Below, one piece after another: positions 33,577 to 42,512 of a stretch of 64,000 bases of DNA (position 1 is its first letter; the number at the start of each line of letters is the position of its first letter). A program made the position numbers and the translations under genes. The DNA is from DASQZJ01 sp035638775. GTDB lineage: Bacteria; Pseudomonadota; Gammaproteobacteria; UBA5335; SLRW01. The notes below the pieces were generated by a model. The model did not search any database. It saw only the letters and a program-made list of their open reading frames with translations, and was not told the origin of the DNA. The stretch lies in NCBI GenBank assembly GCA_035638775.1, contig DASQZJ010000023.1:1-64000 (forward strand), in the 5' to 3' direction.

Positions 33577-34896
33577 TCACATGGAGGCGTCGGGCTCGTG
33601 CGTGGGCGCCTTCGGCTGCCCGGCCGTGGACTCGCCCGCGGCCTTGAGCCGGCGGATCAGCTTCTGCTGCTTGGCGTAGGCGTCGGGCAGGTTGCCGTAG
33701 CGCAGCGAGGCATTGCAATCCTTCAGCGCCGCACGCAGCTTGCCGAGGTGCATTTCGGCGTAGCAGCGGTTGTTGTAGGCGATGGCCATGTTGTTGTCGG
33801 ATTCGTGCTTCGCGTCATAGAGATAATGATATCGGCGCAGCTCGGAGAGCATGTGGTGCAGGTCGTGGGTACGGCCGTAGACGACCGACATGTCGATTAC
33901 GTAGTTGTTGTGCCCGGTGTCGTCGGCGACCAGCCGGGTGTCGCTGTGCATCGCCTGCGCGGCAAGCTGCAGGATGGCCGACGAGTAGCGCTGGCCGCCC
34001 TGGTAGCCGATCATGCCGCCGATCAGCCCTTCCACCCTGGAGCTGAAGTCGGCCTTGTCGACCTTGTCGTAGCTGTTGAGCAGCCGGTACACGTGCCGGT
34101 CCAGCCCGGCGGTCACCAGCTGCTGCATGGTCTGGCGCACGCAGCGGGCCCCGATCTTCTGCTTCGGCTGGTAGCAGTGGACGGTCGCGGTGTTCAGCAG
34201 GGCGTCGTAAAGGTCGAGATAGAGCATCTTGAGCGGCGAATCGCCGTGCGCCTGCAGGATTTCGAGCACCAGGCCGGCCGTGTACGGATTGTCCCCGCCC
34301 AGGTGCATGGCCTTGCCGAGGTCCTGCAGCGCCTGCTGCATGTCGTCCGAGAACGCCTGCATGTGCGCCGGCTCCACCACGTTCGCGAACCGGTTGCCCC
34401 GGACCCGCCAGCCGGTCCGGAAGTAGTAGACCGCACGCACCAGGTACGGCATCGGGGCGTTCGCGTCCTGCCGCACCCAGCGGTCGAGCTGTTCGCGGAA
34501 GTGCGCGTTGCCGGGCAGGGGAATGTCCTCGATGAATGCCGCGAAGGGCGCGTAGTACCAGCCGTTCATGCTGGTCTGCTTCAGCGAGCGTTCGAGCGCC
34601 CGGTTCGCACGGCCGAACCGGCCGTGTTCGATCGCGGAGGTCACCTTCATCGCGTCCGCGAACAGCGGCCGGACGTGGTGACGGTATCGGGGCAGCTTCG
34701 CTGCCTGCCGGTCGAGCGCGGCCAGCCGGGACGCTTGCGGGCCATTCGCCTGGTGCCTTGCCGGCGTGCGCGCCGCCGGAAGCCGGTCGAAGCGCAAAGC
34801 CGCGGTTGCGCCCGCGGCCAGGATGATGCCCGCCAGGACGATCGAGACGACAAAGCCGGGTCGCACCGGCTTCCGGCTACGGGTGTCCTGCACCAT
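33577..34896 (-). CDS. membrane-anchored hypothetical protein, 439 aa, helical repeat-like
   Basis: One N-terminal transmembrane helix (about residues 15-35, FVVSIVLAGIILAAGATAAL), then about 400 residues of mostly helical periplasmic protein. The C-terminal part reads like tetratricopeptide helices (NNRCYAEMHLGKLRAALKDC, then NLPDAYAKQQKLIRRLKAAG), and the centre resembles DUF4034-type proteins (MPYLVRAVYYFRTGWRVRGN). The ATG at 34896 has a GGGAGGGAG ribosome site, decided over an earlier in-frame ATG at 34965. It stands alone. Function unknown, perhaps a scaffolding or envelope stress protein. Confidence 0.6.
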   Translation of the reverse strand: MVQDTRSRKPVRPGFVVSIVLAGIILAAGATAALRFDRLPAARTPARHQANGPQASRLAALDRQAAKLPRYRHHVRPLFADAMKVTSAIEHGRFGRANRALERSLKQTSMNGWYYAPFAAFIEDIPLPGNAHFREQLDRWVRQDANAPMPYLVRAVYYFRTGWRVRGNRFANVVEPAHMQAFSDDMQQALQDLGKAMHLGGDNPYTAGLVLEILQAHGDSPLKMLYLDLYDALLNTATVHCYQPKQKIGARCVRQTMQQLVTAGLDRHVYRLLNSYDKVDKADFSSRVEGLIGGMIGYQGGQRYSSAILQLAAQAMHSDTRLVADDTGHNNYVIDMSVVYGRTHDLHHMLSELRRYHYLYDAKHESDNNMAIAYNNRCYAEMHLGKLRAALKDCNASLRYGNLPDAYAKQQKLIRRLKAAGESTAGQPKAPTHEPDASM

Positions 34897-35091
34897 GCTG
34901 CTCCCTCCCCGGCGCCCGTTCGGTGACGGGTTCGTCTTTTTCCCGGCACCTTCCAGGCTCTTCACCGATACCTTTAGCCCGCTCGCACGCCGGCCTCAAG
35001 GTTTGCTTTCATGGATCGGGCCGGTTCCGGACGGGTGGCGGCATTCGGGTGACGAGTGGCAGCAGGATCAAGGGGTTGCGCAGTGCCGGGG

Positions 35092-35814
35092 TCAGGTCCG
35101 ATCGGGGCGCAGCTCGGCGAGTGCCGGCATGGCCTCGAGGTCCGCGTCGGACAGCGCGTTCCAGTCGATGCCCGGGGGTGACGGAGGGGGATCGGCCACC
35201 TCGATCAGCTCCTGCGGGGTCGCGATCAAGTGTAGCGGCAGGTCGTGGGCGTCGGCGGGGAAACCGTCCAGGACCTGGATCGGATGAACCGTCGTGACCA
35301 CGGGCACGGGCGGATGGCCCAGGTCCCGCAGCAGGGCATACTCGAGGTCGCCGTAGCCGTGGCCCTTGCCGCAGCGCCGGCCGTCGCGGGTCACCGCCAC
35401 GCTGCCTGTGACGATCAGGTCCACCCGTGGCAGGTCGCGGACCGCGATCGACTCCGCCCAGCGCTCTGCGCCGGCGAGACCGGCTGCTTCGGCGCAGGCG
35501 GAAGCCGGGATGCGGGCCGGGTCCAGCAGGCGGAATCCGCCACGCAGGCGCGGCGTCGGCAGCAGGATCTCGACGCCGGCCTCGAGCAGCAACTGCCGCA
35601 GCGGGCGTTGCGGCGAGTCGGGATTGCACTTCACGCGCCTCGCGCGCCGCAGCCGGGGGTCGTCCATCAGGCGCCGCGCGGCCTCGGCGGCGCCCCGGAA
35701 ATTCGGGATCCGGCCGTGGATCGGGAACGGAAACGCGGCCGCGCGCTGCTCCCGCAGCGTGCTCCAGACATGCTCGCGGGCGGCGGCCTTGTCGGGGAAC
35801 TCGGCAGTCATCAT
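35092..35814 (-). CDS. 5-formyltetrahydrofolate cyclo-ligase family protein
   Basis: 240 aa. Fits the MTHFS superfamily: KAAAREHVWSTLREQRAAAF at the start, VKCNPDSPQRPLRQLLLEAG, and the phosphate/ATP block GRRCGKGHGYGDLEYALLRD. The canonical GxGGGYYDR motif is altered to GKGHGYGDLEY, as in MTHFSD-like members, so the exact reaction (ATP-dependent cyclisation of 5-formyl-THF) is uncertain. Two adjacent ATGs (35814, 35811) start the protein. It could feed one-carbon flow from the O-demethylase at 24108. It is divergent from the DUF429 gene, with 70 bases between. Confidence 0.75.
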   Translation of the reverse strand: MMTAEFPDKAAAREHVWSTLREQRAAAFPFPIHGRIPNFRGAAEAARRLMDDPRLRRARRVKCNPDSPQRPLRQLLLEAGVEILLPTPRLRGGFRLLDPARIPASACAEAAGLAGAERWAESIAVRDLPRVDLIVTGSVAVTRDGRRCGKGHGYGDLEYALLRDLGHPPVPVVTTVHPIQVLDGFPADAHDLPLHLIATPQELIEVADPPPSPPGIDWNALSDADLEAMPALAELRPDRT

Positions 35815-35884
35815 GACCCATGCTACCCGTCGGTGCCCCGGCAGGTCAGACTGTGCGCGAGGCGGGCAACCCGCGGAGGGAGGC

Positions 35885-36601
35885 ATGACGCTGTGCTGCG
35901 GAATCGACGGCTGCCCGGGCGGCTGGATCGCCGTCTGCGAGCACGCCGCCACGGGACGGTGGGAGCATCGCCTGCTGGCGCCGGGCGGTATCGCGGCGCT
36001 CCGGGCCGCGCGGCCCGACGTGATCGTGATCGACATCCCCGTCGGCCTGCCGGAGGCGGGGTCGCGCGAGTGCGACCGCGCGGCACGCCGCTATCTCGGC
36101 CCCGCGCGCCGAGCCAGCGTGTTCCCCGCCCCGATCCGGCGCGCGCTCGGTGCGCGTGACTGGGGGGAGGCGTGCCGCATGCGCGAGGCCGTCGAGGGCA
36201 AGCGCTACCCGCGGCAGGTGTTCGGCATCCTGGCCAAGGTGCGGGAGATCGACGATCTCCTGCACCGCGCTCCCGGCCTCGGCGGACTTCTGCGTGAGGG
36301 CCATCCCGAGGTCACCCTGGCGGCAATGAACGGCGGGAACGCGATGCGTCACCCGAAGAAATCCGCCGCGGGGCGGGCCGAGCGACTGGCGGTGATCCGC
36401 GAATCTCTCGGCGACGGTGCGGTGGAACTGTATCAACACGCCGCCGCGCACTACCCGCGGGCGCGGGTCGGCCGCGACGACCTGATCGACGCCCTGGCGC
36501 TGGTCTGGACCGCGCGGCGGATCGCGTCGGGGCGGCACCTGCGACTGCCACGGGAGGCGCGGTCCGACGCACTGGGTCTGCCCATGCACATTCACTACTG
36601 A
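35885..36601 (+). CDS. DUF429 family protein (RNase H-fold)
   Basis: 238 aa. The N-terminus GIDGCPGGWIAV and IVIDIPVGLPEAG supply two of the acidic residues of the RNase H-like fold. EGHPEVTLAAMNG and GRDDLIDALALVWTARR complete the DUF429 signature. A nuclease activity is predicted for the family but unproven. The ATG at 35885 has a GGAGGGAG site. It ends seven bases inside the convergent MddA-like gene. Confidence 0.85.
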   Translation: MTLCCGIDGCPGGWIAVCEHAATGRWEHRLLAPGGIAALRAARPDVIVIDIPVGLPEAGSRECDRAARRYLGPARRASVFPAPIRRALGARDWGEACRMREAVEGKRYPRQVFGILAKVREIDDLLHRAPGLGGLLREGHPEVTLAAMNGGNAMRHPKKSAAGRAERLAVIRESLGDGAVELYQHAAAHYPRARVGRDDLIDALALVWTARRIASGRHLRLPREARSDALGLPMHIHY

Positions 36602-37359
36602 TCGCGATCGTGAATCCCGGGCCGGCCGCCCCGGCCCGGGAGTCGCAGCGGCAGCAGCATCGGGACCCGTCGCCGGTACTCGAGGTAGCGTGCGCCGAGG
36701 TGCCGGACCAGGTCGCGCTCCTCCAGCTGCAGCGCCAGCAGGATGTAGGCGGCGGACGCCGCCGCGAACAGCAGGTGGCCGACGGTCATGTGCGGCGTGG
36801 CCCAGAACACGACCACGAAACCGAGCATCAGCGGATGGCGCACCAGGCGGTACAGCAGCCGTGCCCGGAACGGCACCGGCGGGGGCGTGGTGTCGCGGAG
36901 CGAATGCCAGACCTGGCGCAGGCCGAACAGGTCGGTGTGGCTGATCATGAAGGTGGCGCCGAGCACGATTACCCAGCCGGACGCATACAGGATCCAGAGC
37001 ACCGTGCGGCCCGCCGTTCCCGCGACTTCCCAGACGGGCTGCGGCAGGCCCTGCCACTGCCACATCAGCAGGGCCAGCACCAGGCTCGCAAGGAGCACGT
37101 AGGTGGAGCGCTCGGCTGCCGGCGGAACGATCCGCGTCCAGCGGCGCTTGAACCACCCGCGCGCCATCACGCTGTGCTGCAGGCCGAACAGGCCCAGCAG
37201 CGCCAGGTCGACGATCACCGCCAGTCCGGTCCCCAGGGACGAGGGCGCGTCGATGCCGACCGGGACCTCGAGCCCCGCGATGAACCCCACGGCGTACAGC
37301 GACACCGCGAGGAAGAGCGTGTACACGGCGAGCCCGTAGACGAAGATGATGCCCCTCAA
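36595..37359 (-). CDS. mddA: MddA-like methanethiol S-methyltransferase (NnrU/ICMT-type membrane protein)
   Basis: 254 aa with six or so membrane helices. The C-terminal SAM-binding block of isoprenylcysteine methyltransferase-like proteins is present: YRLVRHPLMLGFVVVFWATP, then ALQLEERDLVRHLGARYLEY. The preceding FGLQHSVMARGWFKRRWTRI, VPPAAERSTYVLLASLVLAL and HTDLFGLRQVW fit MddA, which methylates methanethiol to dimethyl sulfide. The ATG at 37359 starts a protein of typical length. It is divergent from the sigma-54 NTF2-LeuC operon. Activity is inferred from similarity only. Confidence 0.75.
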   Translation of the reverse strand: MRGIIFVYGLAVYTLFLAVSLYAVGFIAGLEVPVGIDAPSSLGTGLAVIVDLALLGLFGLQHSVMARGWFKRRWTRIVPPAAERSTYVLLASLVLALLMWQWQGLPQPVWEVAGTAGRTVLWILYASGWVIVLGATFMISHTDLFGLRQVWHSLRDTTPPPVPFRARLLYRLVRHPLMLGFVVVFWATPHMTVGHLLFAAASAAYILLALQLEERDLVRHLGARYLEYRRRVPMLLPLRLPGRGGRPGIHDRDQ

Positions 37360-37594
37360 CAGAGTTCCCCCCTCCGGTTCGCGGCGCGGCGTTCCGCGCC
37401 CGGTGCCCGGATGTTGACGAGGACAGTACCGTAACCGTGCCGACCGGATGTCTCAACGGCGAGGTGATCATCGCTGCCCGGGTCATCCCCGGGCGCTTCA
37501 CCCCGCGGACCGGGACCCGTCCCGGGCACCGGCTGAGCGTGCGCCGGACAGGCGCCCCCGGCACGGCGCCCGGTGTTGCAGCGGGGGCGGGGGC

Positions 37595-37610
37595 GTTGCA
37601 GCGGCGCAAC
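37595..37610 (+). promoter_or_regulatory. activator-site palindrome GTTGC-N6-GCAAC
   Basis: Perfect inverted repeat GTTGCAGCGGCGCAAC. Read on the other strand with one flanking base it is TGTTGCGCCGCTGCAAC, differing at one base from the site at 55865-55881. Its centre is about 61 bases before the -24 element at 37664. Likely bound by the PrpR-type activator encoded at 42539. Confidence 0.65.
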
Positions 37611-37663
37611 AGCTCGCCGGGACCGGGCGCGATTTCGGGGGGCCGCTACGGGCCCCGGCCGGA

Positions 37664-37678
37664 CGGTACGATTCTTGC
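37664..37678 (+). promoter_or_regulatory. sigma-54 promoter for the NTF2-LeuC-VOC operon
   Basis: CGGTAC-GATTC-TTGC matches the -24/-12 consensus TGGCAC-N5-TTGC, with invariant GG and GC kept. It lies 63 bases before the ATG at 37742. Confidence 0.75.
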
Positions 37679-37741
37679 TCGGCTGCTGGTGGGGGCGTGG
37701 CCGGGCCGCGCCCGGCGGCAAAACCACGAGGGAGACATCCG

Positions 37742-38134
37742 ATGGCCGAGCAGACCACCTACGGCTACCTGATCGACATGGTCGAATACCGCTACTTCCG
37801 GGCGGTCGACGAGAAGAACATGGACGAGGTGCTGGACTGCTTCAACGACGACGCGGTCTTCACCATCCAGACGTCGCAGACTGTCCACAACGGCCGGGAG
37901 GGTATCCGCACGATGTTCGAGAACCTGTTCTCGAACTTCGAGATGACCACCCACAAGCACTTCCACCACGTCGCCGATCCCGAGAACGACCGCATTGCCT
38001 CGCAGTTCGTGGTCGACTTCGTCGATCCGGAAGGCAAGCGGTTCTCCTACACCAACTGCAACTTCTGGTACCTGGAGAACGGGAAGTTCCAGCGCGTATC
38101 CGTCTACATGAGCGACGAGAACGTCCTGGTCTGA
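37742..38134 (+). CDS. NTF2/SnoaL-like protein, 130 aa
   Basis: Complete small NTF2-fold protein: helical N-terminus EYRYFRAVDEKNMDEVLDCF, then NDDAVFTIQTSQTVHNGREG, and FHHVADPENDRIASQFVVDF with a potential catalytic His/Asp pair. Such proteins often act as dehydratases, isomerases or decarboxylases on cyclic acids. It is first in a transcript driven by the sigma-54 promoter at 37664, followed by the LeuC-like dehydratase. The ATG at 37742 has a weak GGGAG site. Confidence 0.85.
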   Translation: MAEQTTYGYLIDMVEYRYFRAVDEKNMDEVLDCFNDDAVFTIQTSQTVHNGREGIRTMFENLFSNFEMTTHKHFHHVADPENDRIASQFVVDFVDPEGKRFSYTNCNFWYLENGKFQRVSVYMSDENVLV

Positions 38135-38188
38135 AGCCGGCGGGCGCGGTCCCGGCGGGTCGCGCGGACCGGGCGGAGGGCGAGTGCG

Positions 38189-39601
38189 ATGGCGGGCAGG
38201 ACCCTGTATGACAAGCTCTGGGACGCCCACGTGGTGGACGTTGCCCCGGACGGTACCACGCTGCTTTACATCGACCGGCACTTCCTGCACGAGGTCAGCT
38301 CGCCGCAGGCCTTCGAGGCGATCGCCCTGGCAGGGCGGACGGCCGCGCACCCGGAGGCTTCCATCGCCGTCGCCGACCATAACGTCCCGACACGGGATCG
38401 CGGCCACGTGGCCGATCCGATCTCGCGGCGCCAGATCGAGGCCCTGGACGAGAATTGCCGGCGCTGGGGCATCCTGGAGTTCGGGCTGGCCGACCGGCGA
38501 CAGGGGATCGTGCACGTCGTGGGGCCCGAGCAGGGCCTGACCCTGCCCGGCATGACCATCGTCTGCGGCGACTCGCACACTTCCACCCACGGCGCCCTGG
38601 GGACGCTGGCTTTCGGCATCGGCACCTCCGAGATCGAGCATGTCCTGGCGACCCAGTGCCTGCGCACGCACCGCAGCCGTCGCCTGCTGGTGCAATTCGA
38701 GGGCAGCCCGCGTCGCGGCGTGTATCCCAAGGACCTGGTCCTGGCCATGATCGGGTACATCGGTACCGCCGGTGCGACCGGTCACGCTATCGAGTACGCC
38801 GGCCCCGCGATCGAGGGGATGAGCCCGGAAGGGCGCATGACGGTCTGCAACATGAGTATCGAGGCGGGCGCCCGCTGCGGCCTGGTGGGGGTCGATCAGC
38901 ACACGATCGACTACCTGCGCGGGCGGCCGTTCACGCCCAAGGGTGAGCTGTGGGACCGGGCGGTGCGCCAATGGCGGGACCTGCGGAGCGACCCGGACGC
39001 CGCGTTCGATCGCCGGGTGAGCCTCGATGCCGCGGCGATCCGGCCGCAGGTGACCTGGGGAACCAGCCCGGGCATGGTGGCGTCCGTGGACCAACGGATC
39101 CCGGACCCGGAGGACGAGCCCGACCCGGTCCGGCGGCAGGGCATGTACCAGGCGCTGACCTACATGGACCTGCGGCCCGGGCAGGCGCTGGCCGATATCC
39201 CCCTGGACCGGATCTTCATCGGCTCGTGCACCAATGCACGCATCGAGGATCTGCGCGCCGCCGCGGCGGTGGTGCAAGGCCGGCGTCTGGCGGCGGGCAT
39301 CCGCCAGGCCCTGGTGGTCCCGGGCAGCGGCCTGGTGCGGCGCCAGGCCGAGTCGGAAGGGCTCGACGGCGTATTCCGCGAGGCCGGGTTCGAGTGGCGC
39401 GAGCCGGGCTGCTCGATGTGCCTCGGAATGAACGAGGACCGGCTCGACCCGGGCGAGCGCTGCGCGTCCACCTCCAACCGGAACTTCGAGGGACGCCAGG
39501 GCCCGGGCGGACGCACGCACCTTGCCAGCCCCGCCATGGTGGCCGCGGCCGCAATCCACGGGCATTTCGTCGACATCTCGAGCGCGGGGCCGACGGCATG
39601 A
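38189..39601 (+). CDS. aconitase-family dehydratase large subunit (LeuC-like), without LeuD
   Basis: 470 aa, typical length for LeuC. [4Fe-4S] ligands are visible in IGSCTNARIEDL and EPGCSMCLGMNEDRL; VCGDSHTSTHGALG, FGIGTSEIEHVLATQ and CASTSNRNFEGRQG are conserved. It should hydrate or dehydrate a hydroxy-dicarboxylic acid such as an isopropylmalate- or methylmalate-like compound. The usual small subunit LeuD does not follow; instead the next gene (overlapping by four bases) is a VOC protein. Its context suggests a catabolic hydration step rather than leucine synthesis (inference). The ATG at 38189 has a GGAGGG site. Confidence 0.9.
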   Translation: MAGRTLYDKLWDAHVVDVAPDGTTLLYIDRHFLHEVSSPQAFEAIALAGRTAAHPEASIAVADHNVPTRDRGHVADPISRRQIEALDENCRRWGILEFGLADRRQGIVHVVGPEQGLTLPGMTIVCGDSHTSTHGALGTLAFGIGTSEIEHVLATQCLRTHRSRRLLVQFEGSPRRGVYPKDLVLAMIGYIGTAGATGHAIEYAGPAIEGMSPEGRMTVCNMSIEAGARCGLVGVDQHTIDYLRGRPFTPKGELWDRAVRQWRDLRSDPDAAFDRRVSLDAAAIRPQVTWGTSPGMVASVDQRIPDPEDEPDPVRRQGMYQALTYMDLRPGQALADIPLDRIFIGSCTNARIEDLRAAAAVVQGRRLAAGIRQALVVPGSGLVRRQAESEGLDGVFREAGFEWREPGCSMCLGMNEDRLDPGERCASTSNRNFEGRQGPGGRTHLASPAMVAAAAIHGHFVDISSAGPTA

Positions 39602-40014
39602 GCGCGTCCACCCTGGACCGGGTGCATCACATTTCCTTCGTGGTGCGTGACCTGGACCGTGGCGTCGCGCAGCTGCGGCGGCTGCTGGATGTTCCGGAGC
39701 CCGAGCGCGGACCGGTTCCCGGGCGCGGCGCCGAGGTCGCGGTGTTCCGCCTGCGCAACCTGAACATCGAGCTGGTGGCACCGGTGACCCCCGACAGCGG
39801 CCTGTGGCGTCGCCTGGAGGCGCATGGCGAGGGCTTCTTTCACCTGGCCTTCGGCGTCGACGACGTGGACGCGGCCTGCCGCGACCTCGCGCGGCGCGGC
39901 CTGCGCATGCAGGGCCGGCCCTACGTCGCCTTCCGTGACTGGCGCATCGCCTACATCGACCCGGAAGACGCCGGCTGGCTGTCGCTGCACGTGATCGACG
40001 CCGACGCGGACTGA
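39598..40014 (+). CDS. VOC (glyoxalase/epimerase-like) protein, 138 aa
   Basis: A double beta-alpha-beta-beta-beta fold: VHHISFVVRDLDRGVAQLRR gives the first metal-binding His, NIELVAPVTPDSG a mid-chain acidic ligand, GEGFFHLAFGVDDVDAACRD the second His, and AYIDPEDAGWLSLHVID the last. It resembles methylmalonyl-CoA epimerases and other cofactor-metal isomerases. The ATG overlaps the LeuC-like stop, so it is made with the dehydratase and probably acts on the same substrate. It ends before a strong terminator. Confidence 0.85.
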   Translation: MSASTLDRVHHISFVVRDLDRGVAQLRRLLDVPEPERGPVPGRGAEVAVFRLRNLNIELVAPVTPDSGLWRRLEAHGEGFFHLAFGVDDVDAACRDLARRGLRMQGRPYVAFRDWRIAYIDPEDAGWLSLHVIDADAD

Positions 40015-40016
40015 AG

Positions 40017-40052
40017 CGTCCCGGGGCCGGGCGGATGACCGGCCCCGGGACG
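40017..40052. terminator. strong bidirectional hairpin
   Basis: Perfect 14-bp stem (CGTCCCGGGGCCGG with its complement) and loop GCGGATGA, two bases after the VOC stop and before the convergent flavoprotein gene. Confidence 0.75.
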
Positions 40053-40072
40053 GCTTGCGCGTGGCCGGGGAA

Positions 40073-42157
40073 TCACCCCGCGGCAGGCTCCCATTGCTCC
40101 AGCGCGCCCGCCTCGATGTAGCGCGTGGACGGATCGAACAGCTCCCGGCCCGCCAGCATGCCCTCGTAGATCGCGTGCTCGATCTGCCGCGGCGCATGGC
40201 AGTCCCCGATGCGGTGCACGCTGATCCCGCGGTCCTTGAGCGCGAAGTACAGGTTGGCCTCGGCGCGGTGGCCGGTCGCCAGGACGACGCTGTCGAACTC
40301 GCCCAGGCTGTGCTCCCGTCCGGAAAACAGGTTGTAGGCGATCACCTCCCGACCGCGGATCTCCTTCGCCCAGTGGTTGACGGTGTACTCGAGCCCGGCT
40401 TCGAACAGCCGCTGGAATACGATGGGCTGGTCCAGCGTCTGAACGATGTTCGGTGCGAGGCCGTTGAAGCGGGTCAGGACGTGGACCCGGCAGCCGGCCT
40501 GCTGCAGTTTCTCCGCCGTTCCCAGGACATAGCGGGTGCCGTCGTCATCGAGGATCAGGCTTCGGCCGCCGGCGCGGTCGGGGTCCTCCAGCACCTCGGG
40601 CACGGTAAGCACATGCTCGCCCCGTACGCCGGGCAGTTCCGCCACCATCGGGTTCACGGCGCTGAAGCCGGTGCGCAGGGGACTGGAGCCGGTGGCGACG
40701 ATCACGCCGTCCGGCTGCAGTGCCAGGACGCTGTCGGCGTCCGCTTCCTCGCCCAGCCGGATGTTCACCCCGTGGCGCCGCATCTGGACCTCCAGGTCGC
40801 GGGCGATCCAGGCGAAGCTGCCGCGCGCGGGCTGCTGCACGACGCTGTTGACCTGGCCCCCGAGTCGCTGCTCGCGCTCGAGCAGGGTCACGCGGTGGCC
40901 GCGGGCCGCCAGGGTTTCCGCCGCCTTCATGCCGGCCGGTCCGCCACCGACCACGACCCAGTGGCCGGGGTTCGCCGCCGGCTCGAGCGTGTCCGGGCCA
41001 AACCGCTCCTCGCGGCCGGTCGCCGGATTCAGGATGCAGGTGATGGGCCGGGCCTGGAACAGCCGCCCGATGCAGCCCTGGTTGCAGCGGATGCAGTGGT
41101 AGACCTCGTCCTCGCGGCCCTCGCGCACCTTGTTCGCGTAGGCCGGGTCGGCGATCTGTTCACGCGTCATGGCGATCATGTCGGCCATGCCGCGGGCGAG
41201 GGCGTCCTCGGCCATCGCCGGATCCTTGATCCCGCCCACGGCGAACACGGGCACGTCGACGGCGCCGCGGATCTTCGACACCCGCTCCAGCAGCCACCCC
41301 TCCGGGACGTCGTTGGTGGGGATGCCGTAGCCGATGTTGTGGTAGGTGGCGGCGGTGGTGTTGACGTAGTCGATCAGGCCGGTTTCGGCGACCGTGGTCG
41401 CGATCCGTACCGCGGTGTCGACCTCGTAGCCGCCGGGCGCCATCTCCACCAGCGGCATGCGGATGCCAACGACGAAGTCGCGGCCCACGCGTTCGCGCAC
41501 GCGCCGGATCACCTCCAGCGGGTAGCGCATGCGATTCTCGAAGCTGCCGCCGTACTCGTCCGTACGCTTGTTGAACAGCTCGGAGATGAACTGGTGCAGC
41601 AGGTAGCTGTGCGCCAGGTGCACCTCCACGCCGTCGAAGCCGGCCTCGCGGGAGTATGCGGCGCACAGGGCCCAGTATTCGGCGATCTCGTCCATGTCCT
41701 CGGGCTCCATCGGCTTGGGCGTCTCGCCGAAAGCCGGGGACTTGACGTCGGCGGAGGACCACAGCACGCGGAAATCGTCCATCGCGCTGCTGCTGCCGTT
41801 GACGCCGAAGTGGTTCTGCTGGGCGATGATGCGTGCGCCGTGCTCGTGCACGGCGTCCGTCATGGCACGCTCCCGCTCGACGATCTCCCGACGATAGCCC
41901 CAGGAGAAGCCGCGCGAGCCCGTGTTGGACGTGGGATGGATCAGCCGGTTCCCGGTGATGATCAGGCCGATGCCGCCGCGCGCCCGCTCGCGCTGGTAGA
42001 AGACGTCCCGGCGGTTGGTCAGTCCGTCACGCATGTGAAAGACCTTCGCGTGCGCGGTCTGCATGATCCGGTTGCGGACGGTGATGTTGCCGATCTTCAG
42101 GCTCGAGTAAAGCCGCGGGTATCTCTGCTCCCCGGGCTGTTTCTGTCGTTCGTTCAT
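40073..42157 (-). CDS. NADH:flavin oxidoreductase, 2,4-dienoyl-CoA reductase/OYE-fusion type
   Basis: 694 aa. Residues about 15-350 are an FMN TIM barrel (SSLKIGNITVRNRIMQTAHA; FDGVEVHLAHSYLLHQFISE; YGGSFENRMRYPLEV). A complete [4Fe-4S] motif, CIRCNQGC followed by 11 residues and Cys, comes next. The C-terminal 300 residues bind FAD and NAD(P) (WVVVGGGPAGMKAAETLAAR; VIVATGSSP). It would reduce enoate or dienoyl-type double bonds, or demethylate amines as in the trimethylamine dehydrogenase branch. It is paralogous to the gene at 58081. The ATG at 42157 has a GAGGAGAC ribosome site. The sigma-54 promoter at 42218 lies 61 bases upstream. Confidence 0.88.
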   Translation of the reverse strand: MNERQKQPGEQRYPRLYSSLKIGNITVRNRIMQTAHAKVFHMRDGLTNRRDVFYQRERARGGIGLIITGNRLIHPTSNTGSRGFSWGYRREIVERERAMTDAVHEHGARIIAQQNHFGVNGSSSAMDDFRVLWSSADVKSPAFGETPKPMEPEDMDEIAEYWALCAAYSREAGFDGVEVHLAHSYLLHQFISELFNKRTDEYGGSFENRMRYPLEVIRRVRERVGRDFVVGIRMPLVEMAPGGYEVDTAVRIATTVAETGLIDYVNTTAATYHNIGYGIPTNDVPEGWLLERVSKIRGAVDVPVFAVGGIKDPAMAEDALARGMADMIAMTREQIADPAYANKVREGREDEVYHCIRCNQGCIGRLFQARPITCILNPATGREERFGPDTLEPAANPGHWVVVGGGPAGMKAAETLAARGHRVTLLEREQRLGGQVNSVVQQPARGSFAWIARDLEVQMRRHGVNIRLGEEADADSVLALQPDGVIVATGSSPLRTGFSAVNPMVAELPGVRGEHVLTVPEVLEDPDRAGGRSLILDDDGTRYVLGTAEKLQQAGCRVHVLTRFNGLAPNIVQTLDQPIVFQRLFEAGLEYTVNHWAKEIRGREVIAYNLFSGREHSLGEFDSVVLATGHRAEANLYFALKDRGISVHRIGDCHAPRQIEHAIYEGMLAGRELFDPSTRYIEAGALEQWEPAAG

Positions 42158-42217
42158 TGCGTGTCTCCTCGCGCTTCTCCGGCGCCGCGTTCCGGTCTCT
42201 CCCGGCACTACCGGAAA

Positions 42218-42232
42218 GCAACATCCGTACCA
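42218..42232 (-). promoter_or_regulatory. sigma-54 promoter for the 40073-42157 flavoprotein gene
   Basis: Reverse-strand sequence TGGTAC-GGATG-TTGC fits TGGCAC-N5-TTGC with one mismatch outside the invariant GG/GC. It lies 61 bases before the ATG at 42157. Confidence 0.75.
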
Positions 42233-42488
42233 GCGGCCTCCGCCGCGCGGCGTGCCCGGTCGGGGCGTCCCTGCTGATGCAGGGAAGAAACGGCTGTTGC
42301 GCTGCCGGGGCGACCCGAGGGCAACGATGCCCCGCCGGGCGACGGGCTGACGCGATGGTCCGGAACTTGCTTGTGCCCCGATGTCCACCCGGCGATCGCG
42401 CTGCCGCGACGGATGCGGGGATCGAGGGGTGAACGGGAGCTCGCAGCTCGCCGGGCCGGTGCCGTCGTTCGCGGTGGACGGAAGGACG

Positions 42489-42512
42489 GGGGGCGGGCCC
42501 GTGCCCGCCCCC
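42489..42512 (-). terminator. hairpin after the activator gene
   Basis: Ten-base perfect stem GGGGGCGGGC/GCCCGCCCCC, loop CCGT, 27 bases past the reverse-strand stop at 42539. No T-run in that direction. Confidence 0.5.

Larger units (their letters stand above)
37360..37741. other. 382-base divergent region carrying activator site and sigma-54 promoter
   Basis: Between the MddA-like gene and the NTF2-like gene. It holds the palindrome at 37595-37610, an extra TGTTGCAGCG half-site at 37574-37583, and the -24/-12 promoter at 37664-37678. No gene is seen. Confidence 0.6.
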
